A DNA stretch of 64,000 nucleotides from Dokdonella fugitiva (GTDB lineage Bacteria > Pseudomonadota > Gammaproteobacteria > Xanthomonadales > Rhodanobacteraceae), in NCBI RefSeq assembly GCF_004342425.1, contig NZ_SLWQ01000002.1, positions 372,001-436,000 on the forward strand, in the 5' to 3' direction. Both the position numbers and the translations under genes were made by a program. Position 1 is the first letter of the stretch. Each line of letters starts with the position of its first letter. The notes beneath the pieces were generated by a model, which worked only from the letters and a program-made list of their open reading frames with translations, made no database searches and was not told the DNA's origin. This document shows positions 29,827-40,538 of this stretch, in pieces.

Positions 29827-30783
29827 CTAATCCACATACAACGAACTCACCGATTCGCCGTAGGCGATGCGGCGGATCGTCTCCGCGAGCAGTTCCGCGA
29901 CCGACAGCTGGCGGATGCGGTTGCAACCGCGCGCCGCGTCCGACAGCGGGATCGTGTCGGTGACGACGAGTTCGTCGAGCGCGGAGCCCTCGATGTTCCT
30001 GATCGCCGGTCCCGACAGCACCGGGTGCGTGCAGTAGGCGACGACCTTGCGCGCGCCGTTCTTCTTCAGCGCCGCCGCCGCCGCGCACAAGGTGCCCGCG
30101 GTGTCGACGATGTCGTCGACGAGTACGCAGACCTTGTCCTTGACCTCGCCGATGATGTTCATGACGGTCGCCTCGTTCGCCCGCGGACGACGCTTGTCGA
30201 TGATCGCGAGGTCGGCGTCGTCGAGGCGTTTGGCCAGCGCGCGCGCGCGCACCACGCCGCCGACGTCGGGCGACACCACGATCAGGTTGTCCGCCGCGTA
30301 GTAGCGCCAGATGTCGGCGAGCAGCACCGGCGAGGCGTACACATTGTCGAGCGGGATGTCGAAGAAGCCCTGGATCTGGTCCGCGTGCAGGTCGACCGTC
30401 AGCACGCGGTCGGTGCCGACCACGCCGATCATCTGCGCCGCGACCTTCGCCGTGATCGGCACGCGTGCCGAGCGGGGCCGGCGATCCTGGCGCGCATAGC
30501 CGAGGTACGGGATCACCGCGGTCACGCTCGCCGCCGAGGCGCGCTTGAGCGCGTCGACGAGGGCGAGCAGTTCCATGAAATTGTCCGCGCTCGGCGCACA
30601 GGTCGGCTGCACGACGAACACGTCCTGCTTGCGCACGTTCTCCTCGATCTCGACCTGCACCTCGCCGTCGCTGAACCGGCCGACGAGCGCCTTGCCGAGC
30701 GGCACGTTGAGCTCGGCGCAGATGGAGGTCGCGAGCGCGCGATTGGCATTGCCGGCGAAGACCAGCAGGCCGGACGTATCCAT
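29827..30783 (-). CDS. prs: Ribose-phosphate pyrophosphokinase
   Basis: 318 aa, makes PRPP from ribose 5-phosphate and ATP for purine, pyrimidine, His and Trp synthesis. [10 protein letters not shown] (131-140) and the PRPP loop [13 protein letters not shown] (220-232) are intact, and the flexible-loop YARQDRR is at 96-102. The start [14 protein letters not shown] gives the family length; two Met residues further upstream are possible. It lies about 105 nt after tRNA-Gln. Confidence 0.96.
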   Translation of the reverse strand: MDTSGLLVFAGNANRALATSICAELNVPLGKALVGRFSDGEVQVEIEENVRKQDVFVVQPTCAPSADNFMELLALVDALKRASAASVTAVIPYLGYARQDRRPRSARVPITAKVAAQMIGVVGTDRVLTVDLHADQIQGFFDIPLDNVYASPVLLADIWRYYAADNLIVVSPDVGGVVRARALAKRLDDADLAIIDKRRPRANEATVMNIIGEVKDKVCVLVDDIVDTAGTLCAAAAALKKNGARKVVAYCTHPVLSGPAIRNIEGSALDELVVTDTIPLSDAARGCNRIRQLSVAELLAETIRRIAYGESVSSLYVD

Positions 30784-30888
30784 GTTGGGATCCACGAGTC
30801 TGCTCCGCTGCGCCATGCCGGCGGACACCATGCTCGCCGGACCCTGCATTCCTTCAACCGAACCCGCGCGCGCACGCGCCACGCGGAG

Positions 30889-30963
30889 TGGCTGGGGCGG
30901 CAGGATTCGAACCTGCGAATGCCGGGATCAAAACCCGGTGCCTTACCGCTTGGCGACGCCCCA
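30889..30963 (-). tRNA. tRNA-Gln (TTG)
   Basis: A 75-nt cloverleaf, acceptor TGGGGCG/CGCCCCA, anticodon loop TTTTGAT (anticodon TTG), T-loop TTCGAAT, encoded CCA. It lies between ispE and prs, the arrangement found in many gammaproteobacteria. Confidence 0.97.
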
Positions 30964-31086
30964 CCATGAGCCAACTGGCATCCCGCCCTTCTGCACGAAA
31001 ACCGTCGCAGCCAGGCCGCGCCGGGTTTCCACGCCGCGTCGCTCCGCGACGCGCGGCGGTGCGTCCTGCACGCCGAAAGGCCGATC

Positions 31087-31971
31087 TCAGGTGCCCCGCC
31101 CGTCCCAGCCGCGGCGCTGCGCGAGCAGTGGCGATTCCACCACGCCTTGCGCAGGCCACGCCCGCATTCCCGGCGGGCATTCCCTCGCGATCGCTTCCGC
31201 GGCTTCGCGCGACGGCGTGGCGACGAACACGCAACCACCGCTGCCGCTCAAGCGCGCCCTTCCGTGGCGCGCCAGCCAATCCAGCGCGGACGCGACCGCG
31301 GCATGGCGTTCGCGCACGACCGGCTCGAACACGTTGACCGTGGTGGCGCCCGAAAGAAAGAGCGGGATTGTCAGATGTGCGGCATCCCGTGTCAATTCAG
31401 GCGCCTGGAACAGCGCGGCGGTCGGCACGCTCACGCCGGGGTCGACGACGACGTACCAGCTGGGCGGCAGGTCGATCGGAACGAGGCGCTCGCCGACGCC
31501 TTCCGCCCAGGCGCTTCGACCCCGCACGAACACCGGCACGTCCGCACCGAGGCCAAGGCCGAGCGCGGCGAGACGGTCCTCGCCGAGCCCGCAACCCCAG
31601 AGCGCGTCGAGCCCGACCAGGGTGCTCGCCGCGTCGGAACTGCCGCCACCGAGCCCGCCCCCCATGGGAATGCGCTTGTCGACGGCGATGTCCGCGCCCA
31701 GCCGTGTGCCGGTCGCGTCCTGCAACGCACGCGCCGCGCGCACCACGAGGTCCTGCTCCACCGGCACCCCGGGCAGCGGGGCGACGCGGCGGATTTCGCC
31801 GTCGCCGCGCAAGCGCAGGCGCACCGTGTCGCCGCGGTCGAGCAGTTGGAACACGGTCTCCAGCAGGTGGTAGCCGTCGGCGCGGCGGCCGACGATGTGG
31901 AGGAACAGGTTCAGCTTCGCCGGCGCCGGCCATTCGCTCCAGCCGGCTGCGGCGGCCGCTGGCGCCGTCAT
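31087..31971 (-). CDS. ispE: 4-diphosphocytidyl-2-C-methyl-D-erythritol kinase
   Basis: 294 aa, a GHMP kinase of the MEP isoprenoid pathway that phosphorylates the 2-hydroxyl of CDP-ME. The substrate motif PAPAKLNLFL is at 15-24, the ATP loop IPMGGGLGGGSSDAAS starts at 101, and the C-terminal SGSGGCVFVA is present. Its ATG overlaps the lolB stop (ATGA), so the two are probably co-translated. Confidence 0.96.
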   Translation of the reverse strand: MTAPAAAAAGWSEWPAPAKLNLFLHIVGRRADGYHLLETVFQLLDRGDTVRLRLRGDGEIRRVAPLPGVPVEQDLVVRAARALQDATGTRLGADIAVDKRIPMGGGLGGGSSDAASTLVGLDALWGCGLGEDRLAALGLGLGADVPVFVRGRSAWAEGVGERLVPIDLPPSWYVVVDPGVSVPTAALFQAPELTRDAAHLTIPLFLSGATTVNVFEPVVRERHAAVASALDWLARHGRARLSGSGGCVFVATPSREAAEAIARECPPGMRAWPAQGVVESPLLAQRRGWDGRGT

Positions 31972-32579
31972 GGCAGGGACCAGTCGCGAATCGCGAGGCG
32001 CACCTTGTAGTCACCGCGGCTCGCGAACACCTTGCTCGGCAGTGGCGGATCGTGCGTGGTGTCCCAGGCGAGGTAACGGACCTTCCAGCCGTCCTGCTCG
32101 ATCTGCGCGGGCAGGCCGTCAGCGCGGAATTCGATGCGCGCCTCGCCGGGGGTACGCAGGCCACGCGCCCAGTACGGCAATTGGGCCAGGGGCACCTTCC
32201 AGCCGAGTTCGCGCTCGAGCAGCGCCGTCGCGTCGTCGCCCTCCACCGCGTGCTCACGCAGGCCTTCGAGCACGGCGTGGCCGCGCCCGCCGCTGAGCAC
32301 CCAGGTCTTGCCGGTGACCGGCGCATGCACGCTGAAGCGGAAATCCTCGCCCCGCTGGCGCCACTCGAGCGAACCGCTGCCGCTGTCGCGCGCGTCGGCG
32401 ACGCCGAGGCGGCCGTGCAGTGTCCAGCCGGGGGACATCGCGAGCGCAGTCTCGCGCGCGGCCTGGCGCGCGAGCGCGTCGGCATCGGCGGGCGGCGGTC
32501 GCACGCGCGGACCGGCGCACGCGGCGAGGACGAGCAAGCCGCACAGTAGCGCGAGGCGCCGCAGGACCGGCGCGCTCAT
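31968..32579 (-). CDS. lolB: Outer-membrane lipoprotein LolB
   Basis: 203 aa, receives lipoproteins from LolA and inserts them in the outer membrane. The lipobox LVLAAC places the lipid Cys at residue 21; the LolB fold is supported by WTLHGRLGV, EWRQRGEDFRFSV and the LPYWARGL segment. It overlaps the TPR gene stop and the ispE start by 4 nt each, a tight operon. hemA is divergent upstream, the classical hemA-lolB pairing extended by one gene. Confidence 0.94.
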   Translation of the reverse strand: MSAPVLRRLALLCGLLVLAACAGPRVRPPPADADALARQAARETALAMSPGWTLHGRLGVADARDSGSGSLEWRQRGEDFRFSVHAPVTGKTWVLSGGRGHAVLEGLREHAVEGDDATALLERELGWKVPLAQLPYWARGLRTPGEARIEFRADGLPAQIEQDGWKVRYLAWDTTHDPPLPSKVFASRGDYKVRLAIRDWSLP

Positions 32580-34315
32580 TGCGTCATGCGCCGGATCGTT
32601 TCGAGCAGAGCCTTGTTCTTCGCGTCCTTCTTGCGCCCTTCGTCCCAGATGCGCCGTGCCTCGTCGTGCTGGCCCTGCGCCCACAGCACTTCGCCGAGGT
32701 GCGCGGCGATGTCCGCGTCGGGCTGCTTGGCGTAGGCGCGACGCAGTTCCTGCACCGACGCATCGAGCTGGCCGAGCCGGTAGCGCACCCAGCCGAGGCT
32801 GTCGATGATCGCCGGCTCCTCCGGCTTGAGCTTGAGCGCGCGCTCGATGAGCTCCAGCGCCTCGCGCTGGCGCGGATCGCTCGCGGAGCTGCGGTCGGCG
32901 AGCGTGTAGCCGAGTGCGTTGAGCGCCTCGGCGTCGTCGGGCCGCAGCTCGATGACGCGGCGCAGGTCGCGCTCGCCTGCAGCGAGGTCGCCCTCGTCCA
33001 CCGCGAGCAGGGCGCGTGCGTAGAGCAGGCGGGCATCGTCCGGCAGGTTGGCGAGCGCGCGGTCGTAGACGGCCAGCGCATCCTTCTGGCGCTGCCGTCG
33101 CACGAGCAGCTCCGCCTCCGCGAGCCAGGCCGTACGCTGCTGCTCGCTGTCGCCCGCAGCCATTTCGACGAGCCGGTGCAACTGGTCGAGCGCCTTCGGC
33201 AGGCGGTCGAGCTGGTCGAGCACGAGCGCGACCCGCATCTGCGCATCGAAGCCGTGCTCGTCCTCGAGCGGCACCTCCCGGTACCAGCCGAGCGCCGCCT
33301 CGAGCTTGCCCGTCAATTCGGCGATCTGGCCGAGCAGGTAGAGCCGCTTGGGCGTGCGCTCCGTCTTGTCGGATTCGACCTCGCGGTAGAGCGCGGTCAA
33401 CGCGGCCTTGTCGACGGCGCGCGCGGCATAGGCTGCGCGTGCCGCGTAGGTCGTGTCGTCCTGCGGCCCCGCCACGAGTGCGCGCGCGGCGGCGGCGTTG
33501 TCGCCGCTGTCGGCGAGCAGCGCGGCGTAGCCGCTGCGCAGGCGCAGGCTTTGCGGTTCGCGTTCGAGGCCCTCGGCATAGATCCTTCGCGCCATTGCCT
33601 TGTCGCCACCGTCGATCGCGAGGCGCGCGCTCCAGGCGTAGGCGTCGACGCCGTGGAAACGCGCGACCGCCGCATCGACGATGCGGCGCGCGAGCGCCTT
33701 GTCACCGAGCTTGTATGCGAGCTGGCTGAGCGCGACCTGGTTCGATTCGCTGGCCACCGCCGCCGCCGATCCCAGCAGGCCATCGAGCAGCGACAGAGCC
33801 GCGGGCTTGTCGTCGGCGTTCAGCAACAGCTGCGCGACCAGGCGCCACGACGCGTCGCCACCGCGCATCGCCAGCGCGGACAGTTCGCTGCGTGCGGCGT
33901 CCATGCGCTTCTCGCCGAGGGCGATCCACGCGCGCGCCTGTACGACGCCGGCGTCGCCGGGGGCGAGTTGCTGCCAGCGTGCGAGCGCGCGCGTCGCGAG
34001 CGGCCAGTCCTTCTGCGACAGCGAGAGGCGGGTCGCTTCCTCCGACAGCGCCGGATCATCCGACAGCAGTGCCGCATCGGCGAACCCGCGCGCCGCCGCG
34101 GCGAGGTCGTTGTCCTGCAATGCGAACTGCGCCGTCAGCAGTTTCAGCATGAGGTCGTGCTCGGGAGCGACCGGCGCCACCGACCCAGTCGCGGGCAGGG
34201 GTGCGACAGCATGCCGCGGCGGCGGCGCCGCGCACGCCGCGAGCCCGGCGCACAGCATGAAAGGAAGCGCCGCGCGCAGCGCGGGAAGTCGATCGATGGA
34301 CATCGTGAATCGCAT
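32576..34315 (-). CDS. TPR-repeat lipoprotein
   Basis: About 579 aa. An N-terminal signal ends in LCAGLAACAAPP (lipobox, Cys after LAA), so it is predicted to be a membrane-anchored periplasmic lipoprotein. The rest is made of tetratricopeptide-like helical repeats, clearest in the C-terminal third (LLYARALLAVDEGDLAAGE, AEALNALGYTLADR, SLGWVRYRLGQLDASVQEL). The start at 34315 has a weak AAGG upstream; an ATG at 34303 is the alternative. Co-transcription with lolB hints at envelope assembly, but no partner can be named. Confidence 0.88.
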   Translation of the reverse strand: MRFTMSIDRLPALRAALPFMLCAGLAACAAPPPRHAVAPLPATGSVAPVAPEHDLMLKLLTAQFALQDNDLAAAARGFADAALLSDDPALSEEATRLSLSQKDWPLATRALARWQQLAPGDAGVVQARAWIALGEKRMDAARSELSALAMRGGDASWRLVAQLLLNADDKPAALSLLDGLLGSAAAVASESNQVALSQLAYKLGDKALARRIVDAAVARFHGVDAYAWSARLAIDGGDKAMARRIYAEGLEREPQSLRLRSGYAALLADSGDNAAAARALVAGPQDDTTYAARAAYAARAVDKAALTALYREVESDKTERTPKRLYLLGQIAELTGKLEAALGWYREVPLEDEHGFDAQMRVALVLDQLDRLPKALDQLHRLVEMAAGDSEQQRTAWLAEAELLVRRQRQKDALAVYDRALANLPDDARLLYARALLAVDEGDLAAGERDLRRVIELRPDDAEALNALGYTLADRSSASDPRQREALELIERALKLKPEEPAIIDSLGWVRYRLGQLDASVQELRRAYAKQPDADIAAHLGEVLWAQGQHDEARRIWDEGRKKDAKNKALLETIRRMTQ

Positions 34316-34481
34316 GCAAAGCCTTGTCTTGCTTGATATCGCGGTAACGCGCCCGCACAATTCGCGGCGCGCCAACGCGGCGCAGGCCGCACCGGGTTAG
34401 CTTAGCCGATCCTGGCGCCTCGTTCGGGACGCAGACGACCCTTTCCGAGGCGGAAACCGCGAACCCTTCGACCCTTCCACC

Positions 34482-35759
34482 ATGGCGCTGATTGCCCTCG
34501 GACTCAACCACCTGACCGCGCCGGTCGCCCTGCGCGAACGCGTCGCCTTCCCGCCGGAAGCGACCGCAGGCGCCCTGGCCGGACTCGCGGCGGAACCGGG
34601 CGTGCGCGAAGCGGCGATCCTGTCCACCTGCAATCGCACCGAGCTCTATTGCACGGTCGAACCCGGTGCCGAGCACGTACCGGCCGGCTGGCTGCACCGC
34701 CACCGTGAGTTGACCAGCGCTCGCGTGGACGAGTTCCTTTACCGGCACCATGACGCGGACGCGGTGCGCCACCTGTTCCGCGTCGCGACCGGGCTCGAGT
34801 CGATGGTGCTCGGCGAACCGCAGATCCTCGGCCAGGTCAAGGACGCGTATGCGTATGCGCGCGACGCGCACACGCTCAAGGCACCGCTCGAGCGCCTGTT
34901 CCAGAACACCTTCGCGGTCGCCAAGCGCGTGCGCTCGGACACGCGCATCGGCGCGAACCCGGTATCGGTCGCGTTCACCGCCGTGCGCCTCGCCGAACGC
35001 GTGTTCGCCGACCTCGGCGAGGCCTGCGTGCTGCTGATCGGCGCGGGCGAGACGGTCGAGCTCGCCGCGCGCCACCTCGTCGAAGCCAAGGCGCGTCGCC
35101 TGATCGTCGCCAATCGCACGCTCGACAACGCGCAGGCACTCGCGACGCGCTTCGGCGGCTACGCGATCTCGCTGTCGGACATCGAGAAGCATCTGGCCGA
35201 AGCCGACGTCGTGATCGCTTCGACCGCGAGCCGCGAACCGGTGCTGCTGCGCGACCAGGTCGCCGCGGCGATCGCGGCGCGCAAGCGCAAGCCGATGTTC
35301 ATCGTCGACATCGCCGTGCCGCGCGACGTCGAGCCGAGCACGGCCGAGATCGAGGACGTGTACCTCTACACGATCGACGACCTGCGCGAGATCATCGACG
35401 ACAACCTGCGTTCGCGGCGCGAGGCCGCGCGCGAGGCCGAGGCGATGATCGAACTGTCGGTCGAGCACTTCATGGGCTGGTGGCGCGCGCTCGACGCGCG
35501 CAATCCCGTCGTCGACCTGCGCCGCGTCGCCGAAGCGAACCGCGACGAAACGCTGGCGAAGGCACAGGCGCTGCTCGCGCGCGGCAAGTCCCCCGAGGAA
35601 GCACTCGCGTTCCTCGCCAACACGTTGACGAACAAGCTGCTGCACGCGCCGAGCGCGAATCTGCGCGCGGCCGCGCTGCGCGGCGACGACGAGCTGCTGC
35701 GCGCGGCGGAACGGCTGTTCGACACCGCCCCCGCAGCGTCGGCCGAGCGCGAACGTTAG
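34482..35759 (+). CDS. hemA: Glutamyl-tRNA reductase
   Basis: 425 aa, reduces Glu-tRNA to glutamate-1-semialdehyde, the first step of C5 haem synthesis. Catalytic Cys50 lies in ILSTCNRTELY; GLESMVLGEPQILGQVKDAY and the NADPH motif VLLIGAGETVELAARHL are present, followed by the dimerisation helices. It is divergent from the lolB operon across a 166-nt gap and followed by prfA after 96 nt. Confidence 0.97.
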   Translation: MALIALGLNHLTAPVALRERVAFPPEATAGALAGLAAEPGVREAAILSTCNRTELYCTVEPGAEHVPAGWLHRHRELTSARVDEFLYRHHDADAVRHLFRVATGLESMVLGEPQILGQVKDAYAYARDAHTLKAPLERLFQNTFAVAKRVRSDTRIGANPVSVAFTAVRLAERVFADLGEACVLLIGAGETVELAARHLVEAKARRLIVANRTLDNAQALATRFGGYAISLSDIEKHLAEADVVIASTASREPVLLRDQVAAAIAARKRKPMFIVDIAVPRDVEPSTAEIEDVYLYTIDDLREIIDDNLRSRREAAREAEAMIELSVEHFMGWWRALDARNPVVDLRRVAEANRDETLAKAQALLARGKSPEEALAFLANTLTNKLLHAPSANLRAAALRGDDELLRAAERLFDTAPAASAERER

Positions 35760-35855
35760 CTTCGCGCGCCACAGGCGGCCCCCGCCGCCGCTTCCCGCTC
35801 ACGCGCCATCCGCCCGCCGGGTTGCCGCGCCACCCCCACCGAACCGCCAGGCCCC

Positions 35856-36938
35856 ATGCAAGCCAGCATCCGCCGCAAGCTCGAACAACTCGTCGAGCGC
35901 CACGAAGAACTCGAACACCTGCTCGCGAGCGCCGAGGTGCTCGGCGACGCCAGGCGCCTGCGCGAGGTCTCGCGCGAACATGCGCAGCTCACCCCGCTCG
36001 CCGACGCGCTGCGCGCGTACGACGAGAACGCGAGCGCGCTCGAATCGGCGCAGGCGATGCTGCGCGACCCGGACCTCAAGGGCCTCGCCGGCGAAGAGAT
36101 CGAGCTGCTGCATGCCGAACGCGCCCGCCTCGAGGATGAACTCAACCGCCTGCTCATCCCCGGGGATCCGCGCGACGAAGGCAACCTGTTCCTCGAAATC
36201 CGCGCCGGCACCGGCGGCGACGAGGCAGCCATCTTCGCCGGCGACCTCCTGCGCATGTACCTGCGCTACGCCGAGCGCCGCCGCTGGAACGTGGAAATAC
36301 TGTCGGCGAGCGACGGCGAGCACGGCGGCTACAAGGAGGTGATCGCGCGCGTCGAAGGCCACGGCGCGTACTCGCGCCTGAAGTACGAGTCCGGCACGCA
36401 TCGCGTGCAACGCGTTCCGGAAACCGAATCGCAGGGGCGCATCCACACCTCGGCGGTGACCGTCGCGATCCTGCCCGAACTCGACGAAGTCGACGAGATC
36501 GAACTCAAGGACGCCGACCTCAAGATCGACACGTTCCGCGCCTCGGGCGCGGGCGGCCAGCACGTCAACAAGACGGACTCGGCGATCCGCATCACCCACC
36601 TGCCGAGCGGCATCGTCGTCGAGTGCCAGGACGAGCGCAGCCAGCACAAGAACCGCGCGCGCGCGCTGTCGCTGCTGAAGGCGCGCCTGCTCGACGACGC
36701 GCAGTCGAAGCAGGCCGCGGCGCAGGCCGAATCACGCCGCCTGCAGGTCGGCTCGGGCGACCGCAGCCAGCGCATCCGCACCTACAACTATCCGCAAGGG
36801 CGCGTGACCGACCACCGCGTGAACCTCACGCTGTACCGCCTGCCGGAAATCGTCGCGGGCGACCTCGACGAACTCGTCGACACGCTCACGCGCGAGGACC
36901 AGGCCGACCAGTTGCAGATGCTGACCGCCGCGGGCTGA
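35856..36938 (+). CDS. prfA: Peptide chain release factor 1
   Basis: RF1, 360 aa, reads UAA and UAG. The PxT recognition motif is PET at 188-190 (PAT in E. coli) and GGQ is at 233-235 in [16 protein letters not shown], both at E. coli numbering. prmC, which often follows, is not present; a decayed gene on the opposite strand begins 2 nt after the stop. Confidence 0.97.
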   Translation: MQASIRRKLEQLVERHEELEHLLASAEVLGDARRLREVSREHAQLTPLADALRAYDENASALESAQAMLRDPDLKGLAGEEIELLHAERARLEDELNRLLIPGDPRDEGNLFLEIRAGTGGDEAAIFAGDLLRMYLRYAERRRWNVEILSASDGEHGGYKEVIARVEGHGAYSRLKYESGTHRVQRVPETESQGRIHTSAVTVAILPELDEVDEIELKDADLKIDTFRASGAGGQHVNKTDSAIRITHLPSGIVVECQDERSQHKNRARALSLLKARLLDDAQSKQAAAQAESRRLQVGSGDRSQRIRTYNYPQGRVTDHRVNLTLYRLPEIVAGDLDELVDTLTREDQADQLQMLTAAG

Positions 36939-36939
36939 G

Positions 36940-37170
36940 TCAGAGCACGCTGCCGATCACATCGCTGTCGAGCCGTGCGACCGGATCGAGGGCGACGGCG
37001 TCGCTGCTGCCCTTGGCGCGGTGCGCAGATTCTTCCATTCGCAGTCCCGCGGGTTCAGGCCATTGAGCCGGAAGCACAGCGGTATCGCGGCTTTCCCTGC
37101 GAGCGGGTCGAGGCCACCGGCAGGATGCCACCACGCGACGATCGCCTTCATATGCCCGTTCCAGCCGGAA
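36940..37170 (-). pseudogene. Decayed C-terminal copy of the neighbouring TonB-C-like gene
   Basis: Across at least two frame changes the minus strand encodes pieces matching the C-terminus of the gene at 37171-37909. LERA is followed by AWWHPAGG, IPLCFRLNGL (the neighbour has VPICFTVTRGL) and VARLDSDVIGSVL (the neighbour has AAKLLSDVIGHAL), each ending in a stop. It starts directly after the neighbour's stop codon. No start codon or signal peptide remains, so it is a relic of a tandem duplication. Confidence 0.65.
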
Positions 37171-37909
37171 TCACAGTGCGTGTCCGATCACGTCGCTGAG
37201 CAGCTTCGCCGCAGGCTGTAGCGCGTACGCGCTGCCATCACCGACGCGAGTGCGCGTGCCTGCCGGCGTCCATGTGCAGTCGAAATCGGGCGCGTGCAGG
37301 CCACGCGTAACCGTGAAACAGATCGGCACCATGACGCTCGAAGCGACGCCATGGCCACCGACGCGCTCGGGCACGACGGTCCAGCGCTTGACTGCGTTCA
37401 CCGTCGCCCGCTCGAGCGACGGCAGCGAATTGATGCCCTCCTCGCGTTGCGGCTCGACCGAGACGATGCGGCCGTCGCCGTCGTACTCGGCCTTCACCAC
37501 GACCCGCGCGACGAGCCCGATGCGCACCGCATCGCGCGGGATGCGCGGCGGTGCCATCTTGCCGGGCTTGAAATCGATCGTGCCGCCGACGCGGGGCGTC
37601 GTCGACATGCGCGACGTAGTTGCCGTCGGGGGCCGCATGGAAGGTGACGTCGAGGGTGAGCGTCGTTTCGGTCGGCGCGGGTTCGCCCGCGACACGGCCG
37701 GGCTCGAACTCCCACCGCCGGATCGCCTGTTCGAGCGGCACGCGGATGGCCGGGTCCAGTTCCCGATCGCCGTCGAGGCTGGCGACACGCCCGGCCGCGT
37801 CGAGCGACAACCGCCACGAACGCGTGAGGTGCAGCGGCTTGCCGGTTTCCTCGGCGCAAGCCTGCCCACCCAGGAGGGCAAGCAGCAGGATGGGAATCGA
37901 TCGACGCAT
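37171..37909 (-). pseudogene. Exported TonB C-terminal-like protein, one frameshift
   Basis: The N-terminal frame has a signal peptide (MRRSIPILLLALLGGQACA) and runs to about residue 105 (YVAHVDDAPR). The homologous continuation is in the next frame (VGGTIDFKPGKMAPPRIPRD onward, ending SDVIGHAL). Removing one G from the GGGG at 37592-37595 restores a single frame of 245 codons. The C-terminal ERATVNAVKRWTVVPERVGG is of the TonB C-terminal fold. GAGGGG precedes the ATG. It may be a true mutation or a sequencing error. Confidence 0.78.
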
Positions 37910-37979
37910 GGAAGCCCCTCCTTGTGCACAATGCGCCCAACGTATCGCACACCCGGCGCGGCGTCAAAAGCGCTCGAAA

Positions 37980-39131
37980 CTAGCGACCGCCCAGCATCCT
38001 CGCTGCAATCGCCCCGTACAGCGCGGGCAAGCGCTCGAGTTCGTCGAGCGCGACGTGTTCGTCGACCTTGTGGATGCTCGCATTGCACACACCCAGTTCG
38101 ACCACTTCCGCGCCGAGCGGCGCGATGAAGCGGCCATCCGAGGTACCACCACCCGTGCTGAGTTCGGGTTCGGCGCCGCACGACTCGCGGATCGCCGCGA
38201 GCGCGGCCGCGCGCAGCGGCCCGGCCGGCGTCGCGAAGGGTTCGCCCGAGAGCCACCAGTCGAGCGTGCCCGCGCCGGCGCCGAGGTCGACGCCGTGGCG
38301 GCGCAGGATCGCTTCGGTGCGCTCGCGCAGTGCCTGCGCGGTACTCGCTGTGCCGAAGCGGAAGTTGAACACCGCGTGCAGTTCGCCCGGGATCACGTTG
38401 TCGGCACCGGTGCCCGCGTCGAGGTTGGACAGCTGGAACGAGGTCGGCGGAAACGCGTCGTTGCCTTCGTCCCAGCGTTCCGCGACGAGTGCGGCCAGGG
38501 CGGGCGCGAACGCATGGATCGGATTGTTCGCCTTTTCCGGATAGGCGACATGTCCCTGCACGCCGCGCACGGTGAGCCGCCCGGTCAGCGAGCCGCGTCG
38601 GCCGATGCGCACGAGGTCGCCGAGGCGCTGCTTCGACGATGGTTCGCCGACGACGCAGGCATCGATGCGTTGGCCGCGGCGGCGGAACTCGTCGGCGACG
38701 CGGCGCACGCCGTCGATCGACGCGCCCTCCTCGTCGGACGTCACGAGCAGCGCGATGGTGCCGGCATGCTGCGGCTGCGCGCGCACGAATTCCTCGAGCG
38801 CGACGACCATCGCCGCGACGCCGGACTTCATGTCGGCCGCGCCGCGTCCGTACAGGCGATCGTCCCGCACGACGGGTTCGAACGGCGGCGATGTCCAGTT
38901 CGCGGCCGGTCCGCTCGGCACGACGTCGGTATGTCCGAGGAAGACGAGCACGGGCGCGCCGTCGCCGTGCGTCGCCCACAGGTTGTCGACGTCGCCGTAG
39001 CGCAGGTGCTCGATCGCGAAGCCGGCGCGGCCGAGGCGCTCGCCGATCAAGGCCTGGCAACCGGCGTCGTCGGGCGTCACCGATGCGCGGCGCATCAGCT
39101 CGCAGGTGAGTTCGAACACCGGCGACGGCAT
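37980..39131 (-). CDS. dapE: Succinyl-diaminopimelate desuccinylase
   Basis: 383 aa, a dinuclear-zinc M20 hydrolase giving LL-diaminopimelate for lysine and peptidoglycan. Metal and catalytic motifs are [20 protein letters not shown] and TSDEEG; the C-terminal [15 protein letters not shown] is also present. The ATG at 39131 with GGAAG upstream is preferred; a GTG at 39137 overlapping the previous stop is an alternative. It ends the map-glnD-dapD-arsC-like-dapE run. Confidence 0.96.
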   Translation of the reverse strand: MPSPVFELTCELMRRASVTPDDAGCQALIGERLGRAGFAIEHLRYGDVDNLWATHGDGAPVLVFLGHTDVVPSGPAANWTSPPFEPVVRDDRLYGRGAADMKSGVAAMVVALEEFVRAQPQHAGTIALLVTSDEEGASIDGVRRVADEFRRRGQRIDACVVGEPSSKQRLGDLVRIGRRGSLTGRLTVRGVQGHVAYPEKANNPIHAFAPALAALVAERWDEGNDAFPPTSFQLSNLDAGTGADNVIPGELHAVFNFRFGTASTAQALRERTEAILRRHGVDLGAGAGTLDWWLSGEPFATPAGPLRAAALAAIRESCGAEPELSTGGGTSDGRFIAPLGAEVVELGVCNASIHKVDEHVALDELERLPALYGAIAARMLGGR

Positions 39132-39133
39132 CG

Positions 39134-39496
39134 TCACGCTTCCGCGAGGAAGAGGCGCTTGAACAGCGCGTCGCTGAATCCCTGGTACACGCTGCCGTCA
39201 TCCATGACGATGAGCGGGCGGCGGATCAGCGCCGGATATTCCCTGATGAGCAGCGTCCATTCGGCGGCGCTCCCCGGCGACTTGCGCGCCTCGGGCAACG
39301 CGCGCCACGTCGTCGACGCGCGATTGACGAACTTCTCCCATCCGCCGAGCGCAGGCGCCCACTCCTTCAGCAATGCGGCCGGAATCGGCTGCGCACGGTA
39401 GTCGACGAACTCGTAAGGCTCCTTGAAGCGGTCCAGCCAGTTGCGTGCCTTCTTGCACGTGTCGCATTTGTCGAGGCCGTAGATGCGGGTGGTCAT
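39134..39496 (-). CDS. ArsC/Spx-family thioredoxin-fold protein (YffB-like)
   Basis: 120 aa, one thioredoxin fold with a CDTC motif in [18 protein letters not shown]. It belongs to the ArsC/Spx superfamily and most resembles YffB-type proteins, whose role is unclear and is not proved to be arsenate reduction. The position between dapD and dapE is recurrent in this order. The dapE start lies within a few nt of its stop. A 208-nt gap separates it from dapD; nothing was recognised there. Confidence 0.88.
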   Translation of the reverse strand: MTTRIYGLDKCDTCKKARNWLDRFKEPYEFVDYRAQPIPAALLKEWAPALGGWEKFVNRASTTWRALPEARKSPGSAAEWTLLIREYPALIRRPLIVMDDGSVYQGFSDALFKRLFLAEA

Positions 39497-39704
39497 GGCG
39501 AGGTCTTTGGGCTGTGGCTGTGGGCTGGAGCGTAACGCGGCGCGACCGCATTTTCCGGGGGAGCAACTGTGCCGGAATGCGCGACATGGAGCACGCGAAG
39601 CGGCGGAGTCGAAGCGCCCCTCGAGGACGACGGCCCTTCGACTCCAGTCCGCGGCCTGCGTCCGGGGCGAACGGATGAGGTATGTCCCTCCCCCACACGC
39701 CAGA

Positions 39705-40520
<816 letters not shown>

Positions 40521-40538
40521 GGGTCTACTCTCGAATGG

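Noticed and set aside
29736-29963. Small proteins made of FPIPYSL repeats near 29.7-29.9 kb
   Set aside because: These are translations of the heptamer repeat, with no ribosome binding site or conserved domain.
36417-36426. PET instead of PAT in the RF1 stop-codon motif
   Set aside because: Only the first and third positions define PxT, and Glu in the middle is, as far as I recall, common outside enterics.
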